From positions 496,001-560,000 of the forward strand of contig NZ_JBISHH010000026.1 in assembly GCF_045066735.1 (NCBI RefSeq): 64,000 nt of DNA, written 5' to 3'. Of this stretch, positions 26,458 through 34,704 are shown in pieces. The notes beneath the pieces are model-generated. The model was not told the DNA's origin. It saw only the letters and a list, made by a program, of their open reading frames with translations, and did not search any database. Source of the stretch: Algibacter sp045066735 (GTDB taxonomy: Bacteria > Bacteroidota > Bacteroidia > Flavobacteriales > Flavobacteriaceae). Numbering within the stretch: position 1 is the stretch's first letter; the number at the start of each line of letters is the position of its first letter. Both the position numbers and the translations under genes were made by a program.

Positions 26458-28086
26458 CTAAACTTGTATAACGCCTAAATTAAAAGGTTTTTCAATAGGA
26501 GCGTGGTTTGCAGCTTCAATTCCCATACTTACCCATGTTCTCGTATCTAGAGGGTTTATAATAGCATCTGTCCAAATACGTGCAGCTGCATAATAAGGCG
26601 ATACTTGGTTATCATATCGGTCTTTTATTTTATTAAATAATTCAGCTTCTTTTTCTGGAGTAATTTCTTCTCCTTTTTTTAGCAAAGAGGCTTTTTCTAT
26701 TTGAAGCAATACTTTAGCTGCAGAATTTCCACTCATAACTGCGAGTTCCGCACTTGGCCAAGCTACAATTAATCTGGGGTCGTATGCTTTTCCACACATG
26801 GCATAATTTCCTGCACCATAACTATTTCCTATAATTATGGTAAATTTTGGAACTACAGAATTACTAACGGCGTTTACCATTTTTGCTCCATCTTTAATAA
26901 TTCCACCATGTTCACTTTTACTACCAACCATAAAACCAGTAACATCTTGTAAGAATACTAAAGGGATTTTCTTTTGGTTACAATTAGCAATAAAACGTGT
27001 GGCTTTATCGGCGCTATCATTATAAATAACACCACCAAATTGCATTTCTCCACTAGCCGTTTTAACTAGTTTACGTTGGTTGGCAACAATACCAACAGCC
27101 CAACCATCAATCCTGGCATAGCACGTTATAATAGTTTGCCCATAACCAGCTTTGTATTCATCAAACTCCGAGTTGTCAACTAGGCGTTTAATAATTTCGT
27201 ACATATCATATTGATCTGCACGGCTTTTTGGTAAAATACCATAAATGTCATCCGGGTTTTCTTTTGGTTTCTTGGTTTCGCTACGGTTGTATCCTGCTTT
27301 ATCAAAATCGCCAATTTTATCAATAATATTTTTTATGGTATTTAAGGCATCGGCATCATCTTTTGCTTTATAATCGGTAACACCAGATATTTCACAATGC
27401 GTAGTTGCTCCTCCTAAAGTTTCATTATCAATACTTTCTCCAATAGCTGCTTTTACCAAATAACTTCCAGCTAAAAATATACTTCCGGTTTTATCAACTA
27501 TTAGAGCTTCATCACTCATAATTGGTAAATACGCACCACCAGCAACACAACTTCCCATAACGGCTGCAATTTGAGTAATACCCATGCTACTCATTATTGC
27601 GTTGTTTCTAAAAATGCGCCCAAAATGTTCTTTATCAGGGAAAATTTCATCTTGTAATGGTAAATACACACCAGCCGAATCCACTAAATAGATAATGGGC
27701 AATCTATTTTCTATAGCAATTTCTTGAGCGCGCAAGTTTTTCTTTCCAGTAATAGGGAACCAAGCGCCGGCCTTTACTGTGGCATCATTAGCAACTACAA
27801 TACACTGCTTGCCTTTTACATAACCTATTTTTACAACCACCCCACCAGAAGGACAGCCTCCATGTTCAGCATACATGTCTTCACCTGCGAAGGCAGCAAT
27901 TTCAATAGATTTCTTTTTAGGATCGAGCAAAAAGTCAATACGTTCTCTAGCTGTCATTTTTCCTTTACTATGCAGTTTTTCAATACGACTTTTTCCGCCA
28001 CCGAGTTTTACTTTAACAAGGCGTTTTTTTAATTCGGAAAGTAAGAGTTTGTTATGATCTTCGTTTTTATTGAAGTTAATATCCAT
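26458..28086 (-). CDS. Acyl-CoA carboxylase, carboxyltransferase (beta) subunit
   Basis: The 542-aa biotin-dependent carboxyltransferase has both crotonase-like halves: MTARERIDFLLDP at the N-terminus, GGCPSGGVVVKIGYVKGKQC, GSCVAGGAYLPIMSDEA in the first half, and LVFLQDVTGFMVG plus GNSYGAGNYAMCGKAYDP in the second. The length and motifs fit the methylcrotonyl-CoA/geranyl-CoA or propionyl-CoA class, not the split AccA/AccD. It moves carboxyl from carboxybiotin to an acyl-CoA. The partner biotin-carboxylase subunit is not in the window. Confidence 0.93.
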   Translation of the reverse strand: MDINFNKNEDHNKLLLSELKKRLVKVKLGGGKSRIEKLHSKGKMTARERIDFLLDPKKKSIEIAAFAGEDMYAEHGGCPSGGVVVKIGYVKGKQCIVVANDATVKAGAWFPITGKKNLRAQEIAIENRLPIIYLVDSAGVYLPLQDEIFPDKEHFGRIFRNNAIMSSMGITQIAAVMGSCVAGGAYLPIMSDEALIVDKTGSIFLAGSYLVKAAIGESIDNETLGGATTHCEISGVTDYKAKDDADALNTIKNIIDKIGDFDKAGYNRSETKKPKENPDDIYGILPKSRADQYDMYEIIKRLVDNSEFDEYKAGYGQTIITCYARIDGWAVGIVANQRKLVKTASGEMQFGGVIYNDSADKATRFIANCNQKKIPLVFLQDVTGFMVGSKSEHGGIIKDGAKMVNAVSNSVVPKFTIIIGNSYGAGNYAMCGKAYDPRLIVAWPSAELAVMSGNSAAKVLLQIEKASLLKKGEEITPEKEAELFNKIKDRYDNQVSPYYAAARIWTDAIINPLDTRTWVSMGIEAANHAPIEKPFNLGVIQV

Positions 28087-28177
28087 TGTCGAAATTTTAT
28101 TTGCACGAATTTACGAAACCAAAAAACAATTATAAAGCGAATATTTTGTTAAAATATATTACATGGAAATATTTTCC

Positions 28178-28208
28178 TTGGAATATAAATTTACTTTTCT
28201 TAATTTTG
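28178..28208 (+). promoter_or_regulatory. Consensus Bacteroidota promoter of the DoxX/FMN-reductase/MarR/pirin operon
   Basis: TTG (28178-28180), a 20-nt spacer and TAATTTTG (28201-28208) match TTG-N(17-23)-TAnnTTTG exactly. The start codon at 28234 would have a leader of about 20 nt. Confidence 0.7.
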
Positions 28209-28233
28209 TATTCTAATATTGAAATAGAAAAAG

Positions 28234-28590
28234 ATGAAAAGAGATAAAATTATATTTTATATAGCAACAGGTTTACTATCTGTAATTGTGTTATTTTCAG
28301 TTTACATGTATGTTTTTAAACATGAAGCTATTGTTGGCGCCTTTACTAGTTTAGGTTACCCGCCTTACTTAATTTACCCGTATGCAGGCTTAAAATTACT
28401 AGGCTTATTTGCGGTATGGAATCCTAATTTCAAGGCACTAAAAGAATGGGCCTATTCGGGTTTCTTTTTTGCTTTTATTTTAGCTTTTTTTGCCCATATT
28501 ATGGTGAATGATGGCGGACACATGACAGCAGCATTAGCGTTAGTGTTTTTAATAGTATCTTATATTTTTAATAAAAAAATAAAAAAATAA
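28234..28590 (+). CDS. DoxX-like four-helix membrane protein
   Basis: The 118-aa protein has four hydrophobic segments and the DoxX-type pattern: short loops, SLGYPPYLIYPYAGLKLLGLFAVW in the middle, and AFFAHIMVNDGGHM near the third helix. Members are inner-membrane proteins often found with redox enzymes. Here it is the first gene of an operon with an FMN reductase, a MarR regulator and a pirin, which suggests a role in quinone or electrophile stress. That role is inferred from context. Confidence 0.85.
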   Translation: MKRDKIIFYIATGLLSVIVLFSVYMYVFKHEAIVGAFTSLGYPPYLIYPYAGLKLLGLFAVWNPNFKALKEWAYSGFFFAFILAFFAHIMVNDGGHMTAALALVFLIVSYIFNKKIKK

Positions 28591-28592
28591 TT

Positions 28593-29123
28593 ATGAAGAA
28601 AATTATAGCATTTGCAGGAAGTAATAGCAAAACCTCTATAAATAAGCAACTAGCAACTTATGCAGCGCGTTTAGTTGGTGGTGTTGAAACTACAGTTTTA
28701 GATTTAAATGATTTTGATTTACCACTTTATGGCATCGATTATGAAAATGAAAATGGCATACCAAAAGATGCTTATAAGTTTTTAGAGATTTTAAAAAACA
28801 CCGATGGTATTGTTTTGTCTTTAGCAGAGCATAATGGTGCTTATTCAACGGTCTTTAAAAATTTATTCGATTGGATGACGCGTATTGAAGGAAAATTATT
28901 CTTCAAAAAACCCATGCTACTTATGGCAACTTCCCCTGGTGGTCGAGGAGGTTTATCTGTTTTAGAGATTGCAAAAGGTAGATTCCCTTTTCACGACAGT
29001 AACATTATAGAAAGCTTTTCTCTGCCATTTTTTGGAGAAAATTTTAAAGAAGATAAAATAGTAGACGAAGCACTTAATGCTCAATTGAGAAGTGCCATTG
29101 TAAAATTTCAAAAAGCGCTTTAA
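28593..29123 (+). CDS. NAD(P)H-dependent FMN reductase (flavodoxin-like)
   Basis: The 176-aa flavodoxin-fold protein has the phosphate-binding loop AGSNSKTSINKQLA at residues 8-21, the DFDLPLYGID strand, LSLAEHNGAYSTVFKNLFDW (the FMN ring contact region), and SPGGRGG. The family reduces FMN, quinones or azo compounds with NAD(P)H. It starts 2 nt after the DoxX stop codon, so the two are co-translated. Confidence 0.91.
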   Translation: MKKIIAFAGSNSKTSINKQLATYAARLVGGVETTVLDLNDFDLPLYGIDYENENGIPKDAYKFLEILKNTDGIVLSLAEHNGAYSTVFKNLFDWMTRIEGKLFFKKPMLLMATSPGGRGGLSVLEIAKGRFPFHDSNIIESFSLPFFGENFKEDKIVDEALNAQLRSAIVKFQKAL

Positions 29124-29125
29124 AC

Positions 29126-29563
29126 GTGGGCGATATTAGTAAAGATATAAATTCGAAATTCCCTAATAATAAGGTGAAAGCGATGTTGAATGTGCTATAC
29201 ACGGCAAACTGGATAGCGAGTTACCAAACGGAGTTTTTTAAGCCTTTTGGTATTTCGGCTCAACAATTTAACATATTAAGAATACTGAACGGTGCGAAGG
29301 AAGCTTTAAGTGTGCAAGTTATAAAAGATAGAATGGTTGAACGTGCACCAAATGCGACTCGCTTAATGGATAAATTGCATGCCAAGAATTATATAAACCG
29401 TTTACCCTGTAAGGAAGATAGGCGTGTTGTTTTTATCCAAATTACCCAAAACGGAATTGATTTATTAGAATCCATACCAAATACGCTTAATGCAGATTTG
29501 TTTAAAAATTTAAATGAAGAAGAAGCTAGACAATTAAGCGATTTACTTGATAAAATGCGATAA
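29126..29563 (+). CDS. MarR-family transcriptional regulator
   Basis: The 145-aa winged-helix protein has a dimerisation helix at the N-terminus (MLNVLYTANWIASYQTEFF). The recognition helix region is GISAQQFNILRIL/VIKDRMVERAPNATRLMDKL and the wing is CKEDRRVVFIQITQNG. The start is GTG at 29126, 2 nt after the reductase stop. Placement inside the operon suggests autoregulation in response to a phenolic or oxidant ligand, as is common for MarR proteins; no operator was identified. Confidence 0.92.
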   Translation: MGDISKDINSKFPNNKVKAMLNVLYTANWIASYQTEFFKPFGISAQQFNILRILNGAKEALSVQVIKDRMVERAPNATRLMDKLHAKNYINRLPCKEDRRVVFIQITQNGIDLLESIPNTLNADLFKNLNEEEARQLSDLLDKMR

Positions 29564-29580
29564 TGAGTAACTAGAATATT

Positions 29581-30303
29581 ATGAAAACAATAACACATAA
29601 AGCAGATAGTAGAGGTTTTGCAAACCATGGTTGGTTGCAGGCTAATCACTCTTTTAGTTTTGCTAATTTTTACAATCCTGAAAAAATGAATTTTGGGGCA
29701 TTACGTGTTTTAAACGATGATGTTATAGCACCTAAAATGGGGTTTGGAACGCATCCGCACGATAATATGGAAATTATTACCATTCCGTTAAAAGGTGTTC
29801 TTAAACATCGAGATTCTATGCACGAGCAATGGCAATCAGTTCACCCAGGAGAAGTTCAAATTATGTCTGCAGGAACTGGGCTTGAGCACTCTGAAATTAA
29901 TGGATCGGTTGCTGAACATTTAAGCTTGTTTCAAATTTGGATTATACCAAATAAGGAAAATGTGGTCCCACGTTACGATCAGAAAATGTTTGATGTGAAT
30001 GGGAGAAAAAATAAAATTCAAACATTGGTAACTTCTATAGATGATGATCAAGAAGGTAGTTTAAAAATTCATCAAGATGCTGTTATTTCTCGAATAGACT
30101 TGGATAAAGATAACTCTATTAGCTACATTTATAAGAATAAAAATAATGGTGTTTACGTGTTGGTTATTCATGGAGAGGTGAGCATTGGGAATTCGATTTT
30201 AAACGCAAGAGACGCCATTGGAATTTTAGACACCGATACATTTCAAATTAAAGCCTTAGAAGATGTAAGCTTGCTCTTTATTGAAGTACCTATGGAGTAT
30301 TAA
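29581..30303 (+). CDS. Pirin-family protein (bicupin)
   Basis: The 240-aa protein opens with the pirin signature RGFANHGWLQANHSFSFANF and has the N-terminal cupin metal ligands in FGTHPHDNMEIITI (His-x-His) and SAGTGLEHSEIN. The C-terminal cupin is degenerate. Bacterial pirins of this YhaK/YhhW type include quercetin 2,3-dioxygenases and redox sensors; the activity here is not determined. It is the last gene of the operon. Confidence 0.93.
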   Translation: MKTITHKADSRGFANHGWLQANHSFSFANFYNPEKMNFGALRVLNDDVIAPKMGFGTHPHDNMEIITIPLKGVLKHRDSMHEQWQSVHPGEVQIMSAGTGLEHSEINGSVAEHLSLFQIWIIPNKENVVPRYDQKMFDVNGRKNKIQTLVTSIDDDQEGSLKIHQDAVISRIDLDKDNSISYIYKNKNNGVYVLVIHGEVSIGNSILNARDAIGILDTDTFQIKALEDVSLLFIEVPMEY

Positions 30304-30321
30304 TACATTATAATTTACAAT

Positions 30322-30368
30322 AAAAAAAAAGACTGTTTTAAATAAAATTTTAAACAGTCTTTTTTTTT
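30322..30368. terminator. Bidirectional terminator between pirin and MFS genes
   Basis: The stem GACTGTTT (30331-30338) with AAACAGTC (30352-30359) is extended by a run of A pairing with a run of T (30322-30330 with 30360-30368). A 13-nt AT-rich loop and flanking homopolymer runs allow use from both strands. Confidence 0.82.
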
Positions 30369-30386
30369 CAGCAACTCCTAAATTTT

Positions 30387-31571
30387 TTAGGAACTAAAAA
30401 CTTTTATTTTATATCTCTGTTTAAAACGATGCCGTCTGTAAAGAATAATTCCTAGGGCAATAAAAACGCCTAAGGCTGCCATAGCTGCTCCAACCCAATC
30501 GGCAGCAGTATATCCGTATCCCATAGCTATAGGTAAACCAGCAAAATAAGCACCAGCCGCATTACCAACATTAAATGCACTTTGGTTTAATGATGATCCT
30601 AAAGTTTCAGAGCCTTTCGATGCATTTATAATAGCCATTGAAATGGGAGTAGATAAGCAAAAAGTAACCATACCAATTATTAAAGTCATCACTAAAATCA
30701 TCACTTTGTCGCTGGCTAAATAAGTGTTCATCACTAAGCAAATAGCCATAAAAATCAAAGTAAGCATTACGGCAACAATAGGTTGCAGTTTTTCGGCAAG
30801 TTTAGCGCCTATAATATTCCCGATAACCATACCTAATCCAGCAAGAATCATGGCGTATGGCACAACATCTTTACTATGCCCAGCAACATCTGTAATTAAT
30901 GGAGCAATATAGCTGTACCAAGCAAAGAAACCACCTGTACCAATGGTAGTGAGCAGTATAATGAGCCAAAGTTCTAAACGTTTAAATATTTTTAGTTCTT
31001 TTACAAAATTAGATTCTGATGATTGTTTTAAAATAGGCATCCAAAATTTAACCGATAAAACGGCTAATACGCCAACAATACCAACCATCATAAAGGAGAT
31101 ATTCCAATTAAAATGTTTGCCTAAATATGTGCCCAACGGTACACCTAAAAGGTTTGCAACAGTTAGGCCGCTAAACATAATAGCGATACCCCGTGCCTCC
31201 TTTCCTTTTTTAGATAATTTTCCAGCAACAACAGCTCCAATACCAAAAAAGGCACCGTGTGGTAAGCCAGATAAAAAGCGTAAAATTATAAAAGAATTGT
31301 AACCTGTAGCAAAGGCTGAAAAGGTGTTAAAAACAGTAAACCATAGCATTAAAGCAAACAAAACTTTGTGAGCAGGCCATTTGCTACCTAAACCCGTTAG
31401 TATGGGAGCGCCAACAACAACACCAAGTGCATAAGCTGAGATAAAATGCCCTGCTTTAGGAATACTGATATCGAAAGAAGTCGCTATATCGGGCAGTATA
31501 CCCATAATTACAAATTCGGTAAGTCCTATACCAAATCCGCCTATAGCTAAAGAGAGTAGGGCTTTGTTCAT
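30387..31571 (-). CDS. MFS transporter (AraJ/drug-efflux-like, DHA1)
   Basis: The 394-aa protein has 12 helices. FGIGLTEFVIMGILPDIA at the N-terminus is typical of the AraJ/sugar- and drug-efflux group, followed by GAPILTGLGSKWPAHKVL (motif A region) and SGLPHGAFFGIGAVVAGK in helix 4-5. It is an inner-membrane proton antiporter; the substrate is unknown. An exact -7 box (TATTTTTG, minus, 31602-31595) precedes it. Confidence 0.9.
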   Translation of the reverse strand: MNKALLSLAIGGFGIGLTEFVIMGILPDIATSFDISIPKAGHFISAYALGVVVGAPILTGLGSKWPAHKVLFALMLWFTVFNTFSAFATGYNSFIILRFLSGLPHGAFFGIGAVVAGKLSKKGKEARGIAIMFSGLTVANLLGVPLGTYLGKHFNWNISFMMVGIVGVLAVLSVKFWMPILKQSSESNFVKELKIFKRLELWLIILLTTIGTGGFFAWYSYIAPLITDVAGHSKDVVPYAMILAGLGMVIGNIIGAKLAEKLQPIVAVMLTLIFMAICLVMNTYLASDKVMILVMTLIIGMVTFCLSTPISMAIINASKGSETLGSSLNQSAFNVGNAAGAYFAGLPIAMGYGYTAADWVGAAMAALGVFIALGIILYRRHRFKQRYKIKVFSS

Positions 31572-31849
31572 TATAGTTAGGTTTTTGTCAACTGCAAAAA
31601 TAGCGCTTACACGGTTTGATAAAGACTGTTTTATTATTAAAAAAAAGTTAATTGAGAAGTGTTTAAAATAAAATATAAAAAATGAATGAAAGAATAAGAA
31701 AGGTGTTCGTGTTTTGCTGTATTCCTATATTTAGGCCTAATACATAATTATATCAACTTGAAAAAAATATAATCAATAGAGCTTTAGTTTTATTTCTAAA
31801 AATCCGATATTTGCGTTTAGACTAACCATCAAAAAACAAGAGAAAGAAT

Positions 31850-32032
31850 ATGGCAATGAACAAAAACACGGTTTTAGCTTGGGCTACTATCATAATGATT
31901 TTCGTAGGATTAGGTTTAATCGCTTTAGGAGCGTTTAGGTATGATGATGTAGCAGGCTGGGGTTTTGCAGCAGTAGGTTTTGGCTTTTTTGCTGTAGCTT
32001 GGGTATTTAACGCGCTAAAAGGGCGTGTTTAA
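31850..32032 (+). CDS. CAL67264-type small membrane protein
   Basis: The 60-aa protein has two hydrophobic helices separated by RYDDVAGW. The sequence is near-identical to what I remember as the CAL67264 family of Flavobacteriaceae (NTVLAWATIIM, LIALGAFRYDDVAGWGF, AWVFNALKGRV). It is an inner-membrane protein of unknown function. It lies 62 nt upstream of ettA on the same strand; a near-consensus -7 box (GATATTTG, 31806-31813) precedes it. Confidence 0.88.
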   Translation: MAMNKNTVLAWATIIMIFVGLGLIALGAFRYDDVAGWGFAAVGFGFFAVAWVFNALKGRV

Positions 32033-32094
32033 ATTTAGTTTTTAAACAATATAATTGAAATCTAAAACCATTTTAAATAGATAATTACAAAGGA

Positions 32095-33786
32095 ATGAGT
32101 GACGATAAAAAAATAATATTTTCAATGTCTGGTTTAACCAAGACATTTCCTGGAGCGAATACTCCAGTTTTAAAAAACATATATTTAAGTTTCTTTTATG
32201 GAGCTAAAATTGGAATTTTAGGTCTTAACGGGTCGGGTAAATCTACTTTATTAAAAATTATCGCAGGTGTCGATAAAAATTATCAAGGTGATGTTACGTT
32301 TCTTCAAGATTATTCTGTTGGTTATTTAGAGCAAGAACCACAATTAGACGATGAGAAAACGGTTATAGAAGTAGTTCGTGAAGGTGCTGCCGAAACGGTT
32401 GCTATTCTTGATGAGTACAACAAAATAAACGATCAATTTGGATTAGAAGAAGTGTATTCTGATGCCGATAAAATGGAGAAATTGATGAACCGCCAAGCGG
32501 AGCTTCAAGATCAAATAGACGCTTCTAACGCTTGGGAATTAGATACCAAATTAGAAATTGCTATGGATGCATTACGTACTCCAGATGGTGATAAAAAAAT
32601 AGGTGTATTATCTGGTGGAGAAAAGCGTCGTGTAGCATTATGCCGTTTACTTTTACAAGAACCAGATGTATTACTTTTAGATGAGCCTACCAACCACTTA
32701 GATGCAGAGTCTGTACATTGGTTAGAGCATCATTTAGCGCAATATAAAGGTACTGTTATTGCTGTAACGCACGATAGATACTTTTTGGATAACGTTGCTG
32801 GTTGGATTTTAGAATTGGATAGAGGTGAAGGTATTCCTTGGAAAGGGAACTACTCATCTTGGTTAGATCAAAAATCTAAACGTATGGCTCAAGAAAGCAA
32901 AACAGCTTCTAAACGTCAAAAGACTTTAGAACGTGAGTTAGAATGGGTTCGTCAAGGAGCAAAAGGGCGCCAAACAAAACAAAAAGCGCGTTTAAATAAT
33001 TACGACAAATTAATGAGTCAAGATCAAAAACAACTTGACGAAAAATTAGAAATATACATTCCTAATGGACCACGTTTAGGTACTAATGTTATCGAAGCTT
33101 CTGGTGTTGCTAAGGGTTATGATGATAAGTTGTTGTATGATGATTTAAACTTCAACTTACCCCAAGCTGGTATTGTTGGTGTTATAGGACCAAATGGAGC
33201 TGGTAAAACTACCATTTTCAGAATGATTATGGGTGAGGAAACTCCGGATAAAGGTCAGTTTAAAGTTGGAGATACAGCGAAGTTGGCTTATGTAGATCAA
33301 AAACACTCTAATATAGATCCAGAAAAAACAATTTGGCAAAACTTTAGTGATGAGCAAGAATTGGTTATGATGGGAGGAAAAGAAGTTAATTCTCGTGCCT
33401 ATTTAAGTCGATTTAATTTCTCTGGAGGCGAGCAAAACAAGAAAGTTAAATTACTTTCTGGTGGAGAGCGTAACCGTTTACATTTAGCTATGACGCTTAA
33501 AGAAGAAGGAAACGTATTGCTTCTTGATGAGCCAACCAATGATTTAGATGTAAATACATTAAGAGCTTTAGAAGAAGGTTTAGAAAACTTTGCAGGTTGT
33601 GCTGTTGTTATTAGTCACGACCGTTGGTTTTTAGATCGTATTTGTACGCACATTTTAGCATTTGAAGGGGATTCTCAAGTTTATTTCTTCGAAGGTAGTT
33701 TTTCTGATTACGAGGAAAACAAAAAGAAACGTCTTGGTGGAGATTTAATGCCAAAACGAATTAAGTATAAAAAACTAGTTAGATAG
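32095..33786 (+). CDS. ettA: Energy-dependent translational throttle protein EttA (ABC-F)
   Basis: The 563-aa soluble protein has two ABC domains: GLNGSGKST at 43-51 with LSGGEKRR and DEPTNHLD, and GPNGAGKTT with LSGGERNR and DEPTNDLD. There is an arm insertion after the first Walker A, and the charged inter-domain linker (KRQKTLERELEWVRQGAKG) contacts tRNA in EttA. It has no membrane helices. EttA binds the ribosomal E site and gates entry into elongation according to the ATP/ADP ratio. Confidence 0.96.
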   Translation: MSDDKKIIFSMSGLTKTFPGANTPVLKNIYLSFFYGAKIGILGLNGSGKSTLLKIIAGVDKNYQGDVTFLQDYSVGYLEQEPQLDDEKTVIEVVREGAAETVAILDEYNKINDQFGLEEVYSDADKMEKLMNRQAELQDQIDASNAWELDTKLEIAMDALRTPDGDKKIGVLSGGEKRRVALCRLLLQEPDVLLLDEPTNHLDAESVHWLEHHLAQYKGTVIAVTHDRYFLDNVAGWILELDRGEGIPWKGNYSSWLDQKSKRMAQESKTASKRQKTLERELEWVRQGAKGRQTKQKARLNNYDKLMSQDQKQLDEKLEIYIPNGPRLGTNVIEASGVAKGYDDKLLYDDLNFNLPQAGIVGVIGPNGAGKTTIFRMIMGEETPDKGQFKVGDTAKLAYVDQKHSNIDPEKTIWQNFSDEQELVMMGGKEVNSRAYLSRFNFSGGEQNKKVKLLSGGERNRLHLAMTLKEEGNVLLLDEPTNDLDVNTLRALEEGLENFAGCAVVISHDRWFLDRICTHILAFEGDSQVYFFEGSFSDYEENKKKRLGGDLMPKRIKYKKLVR

Positions 33787-33805
33787 TTTTACTTTTATAT
33801 AAAAT

Positions 33806-33839
33806 AAAAAACGCTCACTTTTCGGTGGGCGTTTTTTGT
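33806..33839 (+). terminator. Terminator of ettA
   Basis: The stem AAAAAACGCTCAC (33806-33818) pairs with 33825-33837 with one T-G wobble, around a TTTTCG loop, and T residues continue. It lies 20 nt after ettA. Confidence 0.82.
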
Positions 33840-33867
33840 TTGTAAAATTTATAGAAGATACCTTTTT

Positions 33868-34080
33868 TTAAGATTGCTTAGTTTCTGTTCTTAAAGTTCT
33901 CAATTCCGATTCTAATAAGGAATTTCTTTTTTTCAACTTGTATACCTTGTATATGTTTAGTGTTAACAAAACAAGAATGGTAATAAAAGCTATGGAGAGA
34001 ATGGAAATTAGGCTATTTAAACTATTTACTAATTCCGTTGTGTTTTGTGCAATAGCGGTGGATGTTAAAAGTATATTCAT
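33868..34080 (-). CDS. Small single-helix membrane protein, 70 aa
   Basis: The protein has a polar N-terminal segment (TAIAQNTTELVNSL), one membrane helix (SILSIAFITILVLLTLNIY), then KVYKLKKRNSLLESELRTLR, a basic and probably coiled-coil cytoplasmic tail. The helix and tail match the neighbour at 34137-34388 in design and in the K-Y-K-L-x-K-x-N-x-x-L-E motif, so the two look like diverged duplicates. The function is unknown. An exact -7 box (TACTTTTG, minus, 34128-34121) precedes it. Confidence 0.65.
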   Translation of the reverse strand: MNILLTSTAIAQNTTELVNSLNSLISILSIAFITILVLLTLNIYKVYKLKKRNSLLESELRTLRTETKQS

Positions 34081-34136
34081 GGGCTTAGGTTTTTATGTGG
34101 GATATAACTTTTAAATCATGCAAAAGTATATAAAAG

Positions 34137-34388
34137 CTAGTTTTTATCATACATATGACTTTGCGTAAAATCATTGTAAGGTTTATCTTTTTCGTCTTCT
34201 ATTTGAGGATTCATGGCTTCTAATCGCTCATTTTCCTTCTGTAACTTGTAGGACTTTCTAACACCAAGGCATAACAGCGCAACAAAAAATATCAAGACAA
34301 TAGTTAATACTGTAACAATTGCAGATTGAGATGCAAGAACAATTATAGGCAATAGCAGATGTAGTTGAAAATTCAACATAGGGTTCAT
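34137..34388 (-). CDS. Small single-helix membrane protein, 83 aa
   Basis: A membrane segment (LLLPIIVLASQSAIVTVLTIVLIFFVALLCLGV) is followed by KSYKLQKENERLEAMNPQIEDE and a polar C-terminus rich in Asp, Gln and His. The post-helix motif matches the downstream gene at 33868-34080. An alternative start is residue 4 (34379). It has its own exact -7 box (TATCTTTG, minus, 34417-34410). Respiratory-complex assembly genes often include such small anchors, but nothing here supports a specific role. Confidence 0.65.
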   Translation of the reverse strand: MNPMLNFQLHLLLPIIVLASQSAIVTVLTIVLIFFVALLCLGVRKSYKLQKENERLEAMNPQIEDEKDKPYNDFTQSHMYDKN

Positions 34389-34417
34389 AAAATCTAATTA
34401 ATAGCACTTCAAAGATA

Positions 34418-34704
34418 ATGTTTTTTTTATAAGGTTTTTCTTCTATTTAATTATTATTCAAAACTTTATCAACAATTTTTATCGTAAAATAAAGTACTAA
34501 TATGTCTTTTTAATAAGTATTTCTATTATAAATTTAAAAAGGTTGTGTAACATTTTTAAAAAGTGGTAGACTTACATTGTGTAGAAATTAAAAGTGAAAT
34601 ATTTAAATCAAAAGAACTATATTTTAGTTTTACTTTTAGAACTCACAAATTTTACCGAAATTGCTTACGCAAAAATGTTTAATCTTAAATAATAAAGTAT
34701 CAGT
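34418..34704 (+). other. Upstream region of the coiled-coil/AAA operon
   Basis: This AT-rich intergenic stretch separates the small membrane-protein gene from the operon. I see no tRNA, repeat copy or exact TTG-N(17-23)-TAnnTTTG promoter. TATATTTT near 34618 is one mismatch from a -7 box. The operon promoter must lie here but is not clear. Confidence 0.4.
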
